Assembly (NCBI GenBank): GCA_039881045.1
Contig: JAYWVB010000080.1
Span: 30,665-94,664 of the forward strand
Source of the DNA: Chaetomium olivaceum
Taxonomy: Eukaryota > Ascomycota > Sordariomycetes > Sordariales > Chaetomiaceae
Length of the DNA: 64,000 bases
Direction of reading: 5' to 3'
Below the pieces are notes generated by a model. It was not told the DNA's origin. It did no database searches and saw only the letters and a list, made by a program, of their open reading frames with translations. Both the position numbers and the translations under genes were made by a program. Positions within the stretch are counted from its first letter, which is position 1; the number at the start of each line of letters is the position of its first letter. Shown piece after piece: positions 22,450 through 33,141 of the stretch.

Positions 22450-24447
22450 ATGACCAGCAAACCCGCAAAACAACTACCGCACGAGAGGCGGAAAGGCGAG
22501 GCTGCGTTAAGCGACTTTGCCGAGTACGTCGAGAAGCAGCAGGCGCTCCGCTACCCAAGCTCCAGACAGGCGCAAGCAACGGCGGCGGCTGTAACGGACA
22601 GTGGCCAAGGCGAGGTCGAGCACCATGAGGAGCTGGATGACATTCTCAGCAGCCTCGATCTTTCTGACCCCACCCCCCGTGTGAGGTTACGAGAGCTCCT
22701 GCTTTCCCCCAGTGCCGACGCCGAGGCCCTCCAAAGACTGGCTGATGTCGTGAAAGAACGGTTATTGGAGGGCCATGGCGAGACCGTTTTCGACGTTGGT
22801 TTCGAAAATAATGGCGAAGGAATGAAATTATCCCGTGATGAGTGGGACACGGCGTACGGACAGTTAACGGCAGCGGCCAAGAAGTTGGGAGCCAACACTC
22901 AGCTATTATTGACGAAAAATGTGGGTGGCGATCTCGACGGGGCGCCGACTAAGGATGGGGACTGCAGTGGGAAAGTCATGATTCGCCAGGCACCGGATAC
23001 AGTTGAGGAGGTCATTGAGACGAGGATAGCTGTTGTTGGGAATGTTGACGCCGGCAAAAGCTCTATGCTTGGTGTTCTCGTCAAGGGCGACCTGGATGAC
23101 GGCAGGGGTAAGGCGCGAGTTAACCTTTTCCGACACAAGCACGAGGTTGAGACGGGGCGGACTTCGTCTGTCGGTATGGAGATTATGGGGTTCGACACGG
23201 CTGGCCAGGTGGTGGTCTCGGACACCCCGGGACGCAAGCTTTCATGGGAGGAGATCGGGAAGCGCAGCGCAAAAGTCATCACTTTCACCGACTTGGCGGG
23301 CCACGAACGCTACCTGCGTACTACGGTGTTTGGGCTTCTGTCGAGCAGCCCGAATTATTGTCTGCTTATGGTTGCGGCCAACAACGGCCTCATCGGCATG
23401 AGTAAAGAGCACCTAGGCATTGCACTTGCCCTGAACGTGCCAGTTATGGTGGTTATCACAAAAATCGACATCTGCCCTCCTCAGATTCTGGAGCAGACCA
23501 TCACTCAGATAACGAGAATCTTGAAGAGCCCTGGGGCAAGGAAGATACCCATCTTCATCAAGAACCACGAAGAGTGCATCAACACGGCTACTCAGTTTGT
23601 GAGCCAGCGGATCTGCCCCATCTTCCAAGTGTCAAACGTGACGGGTGAGAACCTCGATTTGGTCCGCTCGTTTCTCAACATCCTCCCGCACCACGGCCGC
23701 TACGATGCCGACGCCGCTTTCGAGTTCCATATCAACGACACTTTCAGCGTCCCCCATGTCGGGACAGTAGTCTCTGGGATCGTCAAGTCTGGCGTGATAC
23801 ATGCTGGAGATGACGTCCAAATCGGGCCAGACTCATTGGGACGCTTCGCGCAGACCTCGATTCGCTCCATTGAGAGGAAAAGGATAGGCGTGCCTGCCGC
23901 ATCAGCCGGCCAGTCCGCCTCGTTTGCTTTGCGGAGGATTCGAAGGAAAGACGTGCGTAAGGGGATGGTGGTGCTATCTAAATCGGACGGAGCCCCCCCC
24001 AAGGTGTATCGCGAGTTTGTGGCCGAAGGTATTTCTGTCAGCTTCCCGATTGCGTACCATGTTGCATGCTAATTGCCCCCAGTGCTTATCCTGTCACACG
24101 CAACGACCATCAAGACCAAATACCAGGCCATGCTACACGTCGGGCCGGTTTCCCAGACCTGCGCCATCATCGATGTTGACCGTCCCTTCATCCGGACTGG
24201 AGACCGGGCTACAGTCGCCTTCCAGTTCGTGCAGCGGCCCGAGTACCTGGCGCCCGGCGACCGGCTCCTCTTCCGAGAGGGGAGAACGAAAGGTCTTGGG
24301 ATTGTTAAGAGCGTCGGATATGACCCTTCCAAGCCGCTCATGCCGAAACAACCGGAGGGTGGTGTTAGCGATGGGCAACAGGGCCCTAAGCTCGACGCTG
24401 AGGGGGTGGAGGATGTTAAGCCCGCCCCTGGCGTCAAGGCCGAGTGA
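22450..24447 (+). CDS. GTPBP1/GTPBP2-type translational GTPase
   Basis: A 647-aa protein from exons 22450-24028 and 24083-24447; the intron has donor GTATTT and acceptor CCCAG. It is an EF-Tu-like GTPase of the GTP-binding protein 1 family, related to eEF1A and linked to ribosome and mRNA surveillance. G1 is GNVDAGKSS (about residue 195), G3 is DLAGHE (about 281-286), and G4 is TKID (about 337). The translational-GTPase beta-barrel follows (FSVPHVGTVVSGIVKSGVI) and is completed by the second exon (RATVAFQFVQRPEYLAPGDR). The start is the ATG at 22450, which begins MTSKPAKQLPHER; an upstream in-frame start is non-ATG. G3 is DxAGH rather than the DxPGH of elongation factors. Confidence 0.92.
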
Positions 24448-25017
24448 GATATGACCAATGCGGCGTGCGTCGGAGCTCGGCCCCTCACCTTGTTGGACAA
24501 GTTTCGGAGTATTGATTATCACGGCAAATTGGTTATTAGAGCATAATGTATTTCGGCGGCCGGGTATGGTCTAACCGCCAAACGGTTCGTATGCAGCGGG
24601 CGGCGTTTTTGTGGGATCTCTGTTTAGGTTGGACCCTACTTTGTTTGTCCTGCAAGACAGCGACTATGGTGCTATGGAAACCCGAAATATGATAACAGCG
24701 AACCCCCGATACGGGTTCGTTTACTATAACTGCTATGGGACCTGTCTTGAATGTTTGTCGTGGCGCCGACAGAAGATGCCGTGGCGATGGTTAATCAAGA
24801 GCAGCCACCACACAGATGGGCATATGTTATGTTTGCTCTCCTGCTTGGCTTGCGTCCGGAGCCAGTCCAGGTCGCCGGTTATCGTTCTGCCATACAGCAA
24901 CCGTTTCTCGTCATGCTCGCCACCCACGCCACCGAAGAGTGCGGACTGAGTCTTGAATGAGCCTTCGCCACAACTGCGAGGGTGATTGCGTATAATAGGA
25001 GGAGAACCTCAAGCGCA
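24448..25017. other. Convergent 3' intergenic region
   Basis: About 570 bp between the convergent ends of the GTPase and LSM3 genes. Only short frames; nothing recognised. Confidence 0.5.
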
Positions 25018-25526
25018 TCAGAATGACCGTGCTTGAGGAGATATGAGGACGACGCTGTCTCCTGGTCATGTTGTTAGTCGGGCGAGGTGGTTTTTATGTT
25101 ATGGGCGTGACTTCATATGACGAACCTCTTACAAAGAGCATCTCAGATTTCTTGCTCACGGTCTGCAGCAGGATGTGTGAGTAACGGCGGTCAGGACTCC
25201 GAATCGGGATATAAATATGGCAACGACCCAGCTTACCTTGACATCCTCTTCGTCTTCCTCATCGACAACGTAGATGGTCTCCTCCACATCACCGAGCACG
25301 AGGTTGCAATGACTGTCATAAGCCTAAGAGGTAAAGGGGGTGGATGTTAGTCGGAGCTTGCGCCAGGGTTGGGAGAAAAAGGTGGGGCAAATTTATTGCT
25401 CACATGAAGGCGGCCCTTGAGCTCTCGGTCCCCTCTGAGCTTCACGCAAACCACTTCATCGAGCAAGAGGCGCACAAGGTCGAGGGGCTCCGACACCGCG
25501 CTGCCTTCGTCTCTAACTTCAGCCAT
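25018..25526 (-). CDS. LSM3: U6 snRNA-associated Sm-like protein LSm3
   Basis: A 96-aa Sm-fold protein in four exons on the minus strand: 25404-25526, 25237-25323, 25126-25162 and 25018-25061. All introns have GT...AG ends (donors GTGAGC, GTAAGC, GTTCGT). LSm3 is in both the nuclear LSm2-8 ring, which binds the U6 snRNA 3' end, and the cytoplasmic LSm1-7 decapping ring. Sm1 is LVRLLLDEVVCVKLRGDREL, continuing GRLHAYDSHCNLVLGDVEE. Sm2 is the EMLFVRGDSVVLISPQ segment, with the conserved RGD. The second exon contains an acidic run (DEEDEEDVK). The gene is assembled here from pieces too short to stand as separate open frames. Exon joins keep the frame exactly (291 coding bases). Confidence 0.93.
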
Positions 25527-26094
25527 GGCGGGATGCAGTAAATCGTAAAGTTTTATAGTCTTGATGCGTATTGCTGTTTTGGGCGCTGTCGTGGTCTGCT
25601 TCAAAGATTGGGCAATGCGCGCGGTCAAAGGGCGGTCGTGGAGGGATGGTGGGCTTGTGGTTTTCCAGTAACGGGGGGGCACAGGCCGCTGAAGGCACAA
25701 GCATGGTGGGAGGAGGGAGAGCTCAGGCAGATTGTGCCCCATGTCCCCGCCTGCCCAATGGAGCAGTGAGGCAGGTGCCCAGGAACACCAAGGAAGCGCG
25801 ACACAGCCCCACCTGGCCTGGCAAAAGGCATTCCGTATACCGTATACGTACCCAAAAACCAGACGCTTTCCTCTCTCGACGCACACGCTTTCGCGCCCAC
25901 GTACAACGCGGATTGTATGAATATGAGAGCAAGGATTTCTACTTGTACGAATTATATCGATACCATAATGGAGCGGAGTTGTGCATTTGGGGTCAGCGTA
26001 AGACTTTACTACGTGTTCTGATGCCTAACGAAGCGAAACCACCTTGGGTACACGAATGAGGGGCACGACAACGGTTCTTTGGCCCTGGTCTTCA
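25527..26094. other. Intergenic region between LSM3 and GPI12
   Basis: About 570 bp that must contain the LSM3 promoter and the GPI12 3' UTR. Short overlapping frames on both strands show no recognisable protein. Confidence 0.5.
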
Positions 26095-27028
26095 TCACCG
26101 ACCTTTGACCTTCTCCAATCTTAGGTCGTTGATAAACATATACCTGCTCAGGGAGATCCAGCCGTACCGAAACCAGACCATCTGGCTCTTGTGTGCTGAA
26201 ACCATGGCTCTCCACGCAGTTGTGATGCTGCCGTATCCCGCCAGGCTACTGAGGAAAACCAAGCCGCCAGGGTGCTTCTTGTCTTTCTTGTCGGCGCCGA
26301 TAGCCCAGCTGGCGAGTGTGGTCAGCACGTCCAGAAATCCAATGTATTTCCGTCCCAGGGACACCGTCTTGAGGGTGTAGAGATCGACGGGCGGCTGCCA
26401 GCCGGGCTTGCCGGCGACCAACTCCGCGATAAAAGTCTTGGCCCCGTGGTACAAGGAGATGTGGTTTGGGTGGCCGGATACACCGCCGGCGTCGAAGGTT
26501 ACCAGCACGTCGATGGCGGCGGCTGGGGCCGTCTCGCTGTTTCGCATCCGGGCGAGGTTGGGCGCGAAGGCCGAGCAAAGCAGGGCCGAGATGTCGCCGC
26601 TGTCCCACTTTGCCGTCATGCTGTCGGGGAATTCAGGCTTGTCAACGACAAACACATCGCGTCTGCTGAGCGCAGCCCGAGGATCAGGCCGGACTTGGCG
26701 AGTTCTCGCTTTCGTGTCTCGCCGAGGCCGTCCGCATTGCCTACCATGAGATGGTTCTCGTCAGTGGCGGTGGCATAAGGGGGTGGGAAAGGGGTGGGCG
26801 CATACCGCTGCTCAGACAGAGGATCTTGACGTGGTTCCCCGTCTCCGGCTTGGCGAGCGCCATGACGGTAGGCGAGAAGAACATGGCCTCGTCATCGGGG
26901 TGCGCAATCAGAAGGCAAACGCGTTTGTTGCGTACGGCTGGGAAGCGCTCCGAGACCACCGAAGTGGTGTAGACGTACAGTGACGGGAGCACGACGGCTA
27001 GCACGCCAACAGTCACGGGCCAGTCCAT
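26095..27028 (-). CDS. GPI12: GlcNAc-PI de-N-acetylase (PIG-L/Gpi12), frameshifted
   Basis: About 289 aa from exons 26806-27028 and 26095-26740; the intron (GTATGC...CTGAC...GGTAG) joins ILCLSSG to NADGLGETRKREL. The enzyme removes acetate from GlcNAc-PI in step two of GPI anchor synthesis at the ER. An N-terminal membrane segment (VTVGVLAVVLPSLYVYTTSV) anchors it. The metal and catalytic motif AHPDDE lies at about residues 47-52 and HPNH in the middle. The two exons together lack one base. The frame changes between LILGLR and DVFVVDKPEFPDS, around 26655-26675, with no plausible intron. Downstream sequence is fully conserved in character, so a sequencing deletion is likelier than loss of function. 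Confidence 0.88.
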
Positions 27029-27825
27029 CGTGCCCCTACCCAAGCAGATTGGCGAGAATGTTGAATCAGTTGGCCAATCGATACGGCTTTACAAGTCGCG
27101 TCGCAAATGGATATCGGCAGTAAGCGTAGAAGGAACGCGCCCCAAGAGCTCGGCGCTCTGCAGCGCTGGGAAGAGAGGGGCACGCGAGTGGAGTAAAGTG
27201 CAGCCAACCGGACCTGTGACAAGTGCTTTGAGTTCAAAGAGCCAGAAGCTCGGGGGTTTTATGTAGAAGAGCAGAACTGAGTTTAGTGGCTGCTGCTCAT
27301 GCAACTGTGAGAGGCGGTGAGAGGTCTGTCGCATGTGGGGAGAGGGGCCCTTGGAAAGCCCCCTGACCTCGAGGTGGGGTATGATGATGGAAGTGTCGAG
27401 GCCCGGTTTTGCAAACAAAAGTCGATCTGCCGGGTCACGTTCCTTCCGAGGTAAAATAGCCCAGATACAGTCCAGCACCCACGCGCGCGGGCAGGCACGT
27501 GTACATAGCTCGATGCGAACGCGCAAGCTCCGGTTAGACATTTTCAGACGTCTCGTATGGAAGTCAATGCCCTCCATAATTGATCGTGTCAGTACTGCGT
27601 ATGTACTGTGTATGGATGTCTATATTCGTACGTACATCAATCAGTACAGACATGTGCTCCCACAGGAGCAATGACAGGGGTGGCCACTAACTCGCGGCAC
27701 TCGCGTCAGACCCCTGTTTCGCAAATCGCGGCTTCTCAATTACCGTGTGCCTCCCGTCGCGCCTTTTCGTCCGGTTTCCTTAACTGATATTCTCAATAAT
27801 CCCGTGGCTACCCGAGCTCACCACA
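27029..27825. promoter_or_regulatory. Divergent intergenic region between GPI12 and the membrane-protein gene
   Basis: About 800 bp serving two divergent genes. I see no recognisable coding sequence. Tandem GTAC/TACGTAC-like motifs around 27590-27640 are the only visible pattern, and I assign no role to them. Confidence 0.45.
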
Positions 27826-28574
27826 ATGGCAAGAAGACGCAGAGAACGATCACCGTCCAATCTCAAACTGAAACAGCCCGATCGGTCGGGTCCGTCGGAG
27901 AAGACGTTGCTGCAGCTCGCCGAGGAAAGAGGGCTGTTCGACCAGGCAAAGAAACGGGAGGACGAAATCGAGAAAAGGGCTGCCCCGGTTCCCATCCCGC
28001 GCCCACCCAAAGAGGAAGATGATGACGAGGAAGCTGGGTTGCCGCCCACTGTTGAGCGTGCATTCGAAACGGTGCTGTGGTCTGTGAGCCTGTCTATGCT
28101 GCACTTCACCCTCGACGTCCTCGTCCAGAATCAATATTCAGTCGACAGCATAGTATGGCCCAAGGTTTGGATGAGGTTTGGCCAAGCGTTGCTAGGTAAG
28201 GTTGTCCGTCGTTGTGATGCTACCTCGTTTAGCCCTGAGTCACAATGCTAACACAATCTCAATTGCTCTCTAGTCTTCGGCCTGCTCATCTACGTCCTTC
28301 ATCCCCATGCCGCGAACCCTGGCTTGGTTCCCGGGCTGCCCCCCGGTACCAATTGGCCCTCCGGCAAGCCATATTCTTTACAACGAGCATATTTACTGGT
28401 TGCTACCTGATTCATATCACCAACGCATTCGGTTATATGGCCGTCATGAAGCAGGCACCGCCAATCGGTTGTCTCTGGGTGTGGTCTGTCATTGAACTGG
28501 ATCTTCCTTGGGCAGTGCTCAGTCTTTCCGGCGCAGGGGCGTTTCTATGGCAGAAGGGATACAGTATTAGATAG
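27826..28574 (+). CDS. Conserved fungal multi-pass membrane protein (DUF7719-like), frameshifted
   Basis: Exons 27826-28195 and 28274-28574 with an intron GTAAGG...CTAAC...CTCTAG. The soluble N-terminus is basic, then acidic (KEEDDDEEAGLPP). Hydrophobic segments follow (SLSMLHFTLDVLVQ, VFGLLIYVLHPH, IFFTTSIFTGCYLIHITNAF, GCLWVWSVIELDLPWAVLSL), suggesting about four membrane spans. I recognise it only as a conserved fungal protein that I believe corresponds to DUF7719, with no assigned function. In the second exon the frame is off by one at a run of six C at 28339-28344. A seventh C would give LVPGLPPRYQLALRQAIFF in one frame through to the end. The exons total one base short of a multiple of three. 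Confidence 0.75.
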
Positions 28575-29140
28575 GGAAAACGCGAGTGGTGGCTTGCGAC
28601 TCGCATGTCCTTCGAGCAGCCCTGCCCCATTATTCTCACATGAGATGGTTCACTTTTCGATGGAACACTTGAATTCTCCTTCCGGGGCTACCTTCCCTAA
28701 CTTCAGGCTCCTGTTTTCCGGGACTCACCTGCGACTGCCAATAACGCCCTCACCTTGCGCCTTCTCCAATCGAGATGGTGGGGCAACCAGGTAGCGGTAC
28801 CACGGGCGACTGGAAGTGTATGCGGTGTTTAGGGCCGGTGGAAGGTTCACCTTCGAGTGCGCCTACTCCCGAGAAAATCTACAAAAGGGGGACTGAAAGG
28901 GCTGGCCAGCCCAGCGCCTTCCTATAAGCATGGCGTCGGTCCCTCGATCTCTCCTCATGACCAGGTGGAGCGTCCAGGCTGGCTCAAGCTTGTGTCCTCG
29001 ACACCAGAATCTCTCCTGTGCACTTCTCCTGCAGCTCACTAAGGTAGCATCTTCAATTCGGCGTCGACCACATCATCTGAGGCGCCGTTCTCAATATCTA
29101 ATACATTCGTCAAGGCCTCACGCCATCCGTTCCAACAACC
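28575..29140. other. Intergenic region, no gene recognised
   Basis: About 570 bp between two plus-strand genes: the 3' UTR of the membrane protein and the promoter and leader of the chitin deacetylase. No domain seen in the short frames. Confidence 0.5.
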
Positions 29141-29914
29141 ATGGTCGTTACAAAGCTCCCTACTCTACTTTCGATCGGGCTGTTTCTCTCGCGAGGACAT
29201 GCCGCGCCTGCATCAACCACCAACCTGACGACACGAGCTATCCCCAGTGGCATCATCATCGAACACTGCACGGTCCCCGGTGTCGTGGCGCTCACTTTCG
29301 ATGACGGCCCATTCATCTACACCAGCCACATCCTGGATCTTTTGGACGAATACGGCGCCAAGGCGACTTTTTTTATCAACGGCGAGAACTGGTCCCGCGG
29401 TATCGGTGACTTCTCGAGCCCTTGGCCTGAGATCTTGAGGCGTATGGACCTCTCAGGCCATCAGATCGGCTCCCACACATGGGCACACGCCGATCTGTCA
29501 TCCGTCGATTCGCCTACCCGGGAGTTCCAAATCTACGAACTCGAAAAAGCACTTTTTTCTATCCTCGGCAAAGCCCCCACCTACCTTCGGCCGCCCTATG
29601 CTTCCTGTTCAGCCGATTGCCTACACGATACAGAGCGGATGAGACTGCATGTAGTCAACTTTGATGTTGACCCCAAAGACTATCTCCACAACGACCCGAG
29701 CGACGTCGCAGCCGCCATGGAAAATTTCTCCCGAGCTTTAGATGAGCGCCGGTGGGGTGATTCGTTCCTCGTTCTCAGCCATGACTCGCTACCGAACACA
29801 GCCGAGTTCCTAGTCCCGCACATGCTCGTGGAGATTCAGCAGCGCGGATACCGGGCTGTCACAGTGGGCGAATGTCTCGGCGACCCTGCTGAGAATTGGT
29901 ACTGGTACCTATGA
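29141..29914 (+). CDS. Secreted polysaccharide (chitin) deacetylase, CE4 family
   Basis: A 257-aa intronless protein with a secretion signal (MVVTKLPTLLSIGLFLSRGHA, cleaved near residue 22). CE4 enzymes remove acetyl groups from chitin or chitooligosaccharides in the wall or outside the cell. Motif 1 is TFDDGP (residues 52-57, with the catalytic base and a metal-binding Asp), motif 2 is HTWAHADLS (two metal-binding His), motif 3 is RPPYASCS, and a late motif is VNFDVDPKDY. VLSHDSLP near the C-terminus fits motif 5, which contributes the catalytic His. The length fits a single catalytic domain with no chitin-binding modules or GPI signal. All key residues are present, so it should be active. 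Confidence 0.93.
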   Translation: MVVTKLPTLLSIGLFLSRGHAAPASTTNLTTRAIPSGIIIEHCTVPGVVALTFDDGPFIYTSHILDLLDEYGAKATFFINGENWSRGIGDFSSPWPEILRRMDLSGHQIGSHTWAHADLSSVDSPTREFQIYELEKALFSILGKAPTYLRPPYASCSADCLHDTERMRLHVVNFDVDPKDYLHNDPSDVAAAMENFSRALDERRWGDSFLVLSHDSLPNTAEFLVPHMLVEIQQRGYRAVTVGECLGDPAENWYWYL

Positions 29915-30303
29915 AGGGGTTACGAGTTTCTCTTGCGGATGAATGCGGTGTTGCAGACCAGCAATATGGCGACAGCGGGTTTCTAAGACTGCCAATAAGG
30001 GAGCATGAGCGTTGGGTCGCTGGTTTGGGCTGGGCTGGGGGTCTCAACACTGGAACACGGCCTAGGTTCTATACGGGGATTGTGGAACGGGCTTTTGGGC
30101 ATGTCGTTTGGTAGTTTTGCATGCCGACTCCATTCTTAGGTTCTTCGATAGAGCACATAAAGTAATGTGCATTTCTGTGTGCAATTGTACTCGGCATCCC
30201 GCACTACGATGCGCGTTTTCTTATTGCCCCCATAATGTCTTTTTCCTAGCCCAGAAGTCTGCTGCTAGATCTCGGTAATGAACGCGCGGCGGCCTTTCGG
30301 AAC
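29915..30303. other. Convergent 3' intergenic region
   Basis: About 390 bp between the convergent deacetylase and hydrolase genes. No coding sequence recognised. Confidence 0.5.
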
Positions 30304-31332
30304 TCATTCATGACCCTTTAGCTCGTTTAGGATATTGTCAATCTCAGCCGCTACGAAGGCCGGGTCGTCCTTCTGGATGAAGTGACCGCAACCCTTAGCA
30401 ATCTTCACATCACTCTTCACCTGAACGAGGCGAGTCAAACCCTCGTTATACACGCCCCAGGTCGGGTTCATATACGTGTTGATGATGATCCTTGGTACGG
30501 ACAGTGAGCCCTGTGTCGCCGATTTGTCATTAGCAGGTCGCCCTGGGGCACGGAGTTCGCTCAAGCTTACATGCTCGCACCGGTCAGCAAACACATCCCA
30601 ATCATGTCCTACAACCGTCAATAGGGGAGGCTCCCCGTCGGGACCGTTGGGTAAGGCGGGCTTGCTCGCATGCGGTAGAAACTCTTTCAGGCTTCTCCGA
30701 TCCAAGTGCTCCGGGTTGGGCACCGTAGGGTGGAAGAATCCTCGGACCCTGTCCCGCGTATGCCGCAGCCCCTCGGCCGTGACACCCTCCGGCAACTGGC
30801 CCTCATCAAAACCGGGTTCAGCCGGGTCAGGGAACACGGAAACAAAGTCCGTGTTTGCCATCATCGAGTCAAGGAAAAGGTACGCCGCTACACGACCGGG
30901 GTGTTTGGCTGCGTAGAGGCGGGCGAAGGCACATCCGATGGAGTTGCAAACTAGGATTATGCGAAGATCCTCAATCTTGCGGTTGATTTCGTCTTGGGAG
31001 ACCTGGATAAGAAGCTGGTGGAGGTCGGCGATGGAAGCGCGGGCATCATGACCGTAAGGCGAATCTCGGATGTCGGACGGGTCTGAGTCTGATTTCCCTT
31101 GGCCGTACCGGTCATAACAAAGTAGAGTGGGTGTCGGCCGGTTGGAATCGCTGCGGAGCTTGAAAAAATGCTCGATTGCTTCAGCCCAGGCGGCGGAAGG
31201 GAGTACAAGGCCGTTGAGGAACACGATAAGAGTGTCGGATAATAGCTTCTCGTTCTGCGGTCGGTGGTGGGCGATGGAGACGTGAAGGGAAGCACCAGGC
31301 TTGGTTCTCAATGTGATATATTTGTCCTCCAT
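30304..31332 (-). CDS. Alpha/beta-hydrolase fold protein
   Basis: A 342-aa intronless protein. The alpha/beta-hydrolase order is clear: strand and oxyanion region LIVFLNGLVLPSAAW, the early landmark LLCYDRYGQGKSD, the nucleophile elbow ILVCNSIGCAFARLYA (Ser at about residue 133), and the C-terminal His in GCGHFIQKDDP. The elbow is CxSxG, with Cys at the position usually occupied by the first Gly. An internal acidic residue for the triad cannot be fixed by eye. No signal peptide is visible, so it is probably cytosolic. Substrate is unknown; related fungal proteins include esterases and epoxide hydrolase-like enzymes. The divergent neighbour is the MOSC-domain gene. Confidence 0.85.
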   Translation of the reverse strand: MEDKYITLRTKPGASLHVSIAHHRPQNEKLLSDTLIVFLNGLVLPSAAWAEAIEHFFKLRSDSNRPTPTLLCYDRYGQGKSDSDPSDIRDSPYGHDARASIADLHQLLIQVSQDEINRKIEDLRIILVCNSIGCAFARLYAAKHPGRVAAYLFLDSMMANTDFVSVFPDPAEPGFDEGQLPEGVTAEGLRHTRDRVRGFFHPTVPNPEHLDRRSLKEFLPHASKPALPNGPDGEPPLLTVVGHDWDVFADRCEHVSLSELRAPGRPANDKSATQGSLSVPRIIINTYMNPTWGVYNEGLTRLVQVKSDVKIAKGCGHFIQKDDPAFVAAEIDNILNELKGHE

Positions 31333-31972
31333 TTTAATGAAAAAAAAGTGAAAGGGGGGTTTTCTGGCAGGTAGATTTTTGAATTGTGGGCTCAGCTGTA
31401 TGGTACCGGCATGCCAGAGTCATGTTTTACAGACTATATGAGGAGTTGAGCAGGGTACTGGAGCGAATAGATGACGTGAGATCTGCGGAGCTGTTGAAAA
31501 CCGAGAACCGACAATGTCCTGCGGGACCAACGCAACGCCTGGTTGACAAGATTGGCCTAGCCCGCACATGGGATACCCCAAACAGGTAGTAGGTATTTGT
31601 AAGGTATATTCCTCCATCACGCTCGATCACCCTTAGCGCTCACAGCCGCGCTGACCATGACTTATTAAAAGCGACAAACCGAACCCCTCCGGCCGCCCAA
31701 CCCGAAGCCCTTGCCGGACCACTACTGCGATGCGGGTCTCATCCTGCAGCCAAACAATCAATAACGTGTGGTTGGGTGCTATTAGTTGGGCTTTCCTTCC
31801 TAAACGGATCGCGCAGATTATGGTTAGTAATTATTGGGCCTTCCATTGGCTCGTTGTGACTCAGTAAGACTCATCCCAGCCCAGCACGCAAAGGTCAGGT
31901 ACTGGTAGCCTTCTTCATACCGTATCTCTTCTTCTCCTTCCTTCCCTTGGCTCTTTCTCCACCGCCATTTCC
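31333..31972. promoter_or_regulatory. Divergent intergenic region between the hydrolase and MOSC genes
   Basis: A 640-bp spacer with promoters for both genes. A CT-rich tract at about 31925-31970 directly precedes the MOSC start, as is common for fungal 5' leaders. No other element can be assigned. Confidence 0.45.
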
Positions 31973-33141
31973 ATGACAAGTCTCCCCCGCAGAACGAAGC
32001 TCGATCTAGCGACAATCAGTAAAATGACTATGAAAATTACAGCCGTGAGTCTGCAGTGTCCTCTCCGACGAGCAATGGCTAACACGCCCATCAGCTCTCC
32101 GTATATCCCATCAAGGGTCTGCGCGGGATCGAGCTCGAGTCTGCCCAGATTGGGCCGCTGGGGATAAAGCATGACCGAAGTTTTATGCTGTACGAGGTGC
32201 ATTCAACCACAGGGGAGCTGAAGAAGATCCAACTGGATACACATCCGCGATGCGCCCTATTCAAACCGCACATCACCCCCGGACCTCGAGACGGTCCTGC
32301 TCTGCTCGTCGTGCAGTATCTTGGCAGCGCGCCACAGGGTTCCGAGGCCACCGAGGTCACCGAGAAAGACAGTACAATCGAGATCCCGCTTGAGCCGGAC
32401 ATGTCCTGCCTCGAGAAGACCAACGTGGTTCTGCATGGTAGCCCAGCGTCAGCCTACCGCATGGGTGACTCATACGACACCTGGTTCAGCCAACACTTCG
32501 GCGTTTCCACCGTTCTGATCTACCTTGGCGACGGGCGGCGACCTGTCCTGGGTAAAACGCTCCCACCAAAACCCATCCAAGAGAAACAGCCACAGGGATG
32601 GATATCTTCCCTGACCTCTTACATCACCCCGCCCCAGGAATCGGACGGTGATTCAGGCGCATGGGTGTCTTTCAGCGACGCTGCGCCCTTGATGGTGGCA
32701 TCCGAGCAATCTCTGCGAGATGTCAGAGACCGTCTTCTCAACGGCCAGCCGGTGGAAATGTATAAATTCCGGCCCAACATCGTCGTCGATGGCGCGGGCG
32801 AGGTTGCGTGGGCAGAGGACTTTTGGGCCGAGCTCGCCATCGGGCCTAACGAGAGCCCACAGAGGAGTACCCTTCAGGTGACGGGCAACTGCGTCAGATG
32901 TCTCAGCTTGAACGTTGATTACCAGACGGGGAAACCAGCTGAAGGAGAACTGGGCAACGTTCTGAAAAGACTCATGAAGGACAGGAGGGTCGATACGGGG
33001 TCGAAGTGGTCACCCGTGTTTGGTCGGTATGCCTTCCTGGACAGCCGCCACACGGAAGGCATTACCGTGTCAGTGGGTGAGAGCGTTGAGGTCACTCGGC
33101 GCAACACGGAGCGGTCCGTCTGGGACTGGCCGGGGTTGTAA
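31973..33141 (+). CDS. MOSC-domain protein (mARC-like molybdenum cofactor enzyme)
   Basis: A 372-aa protein from exons 31973-32044 and 32095-33141; the intron (GTGAGT...CTAAC...CATCAG) joins MKITA to LSVYPIKGLRGIELESAQIG. The beta-barrel MOSC_N domain at the start (YPIKGLRG, then GIKHDRSFML) precedes the MOSC domain, which binds molybdenum cofactor. RPNIVVDG, EDFWAELAIG and NCVRCLSLNVDYQTGK (about residues 285-300) match the conserved MOSC block, and its cysteine is the likely Mo ligand. Mitochondrial amidoxime-reducing proteins have this layout, but no targeting helix is evident. Start could instead be the internal ATG at 32024, giving MTMKITALSVYPIKG, which fits the family better. Confidence 0.88.

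Noticed and set aside
29141..33141. Possible secondary-metabolite cluster (deacetylase, hydrolase, MOSC protein)
   Set aside because: No backbone synthase, P450, dedicated transporter or pathway regulator is nearby, and the functions do not form a pathway.
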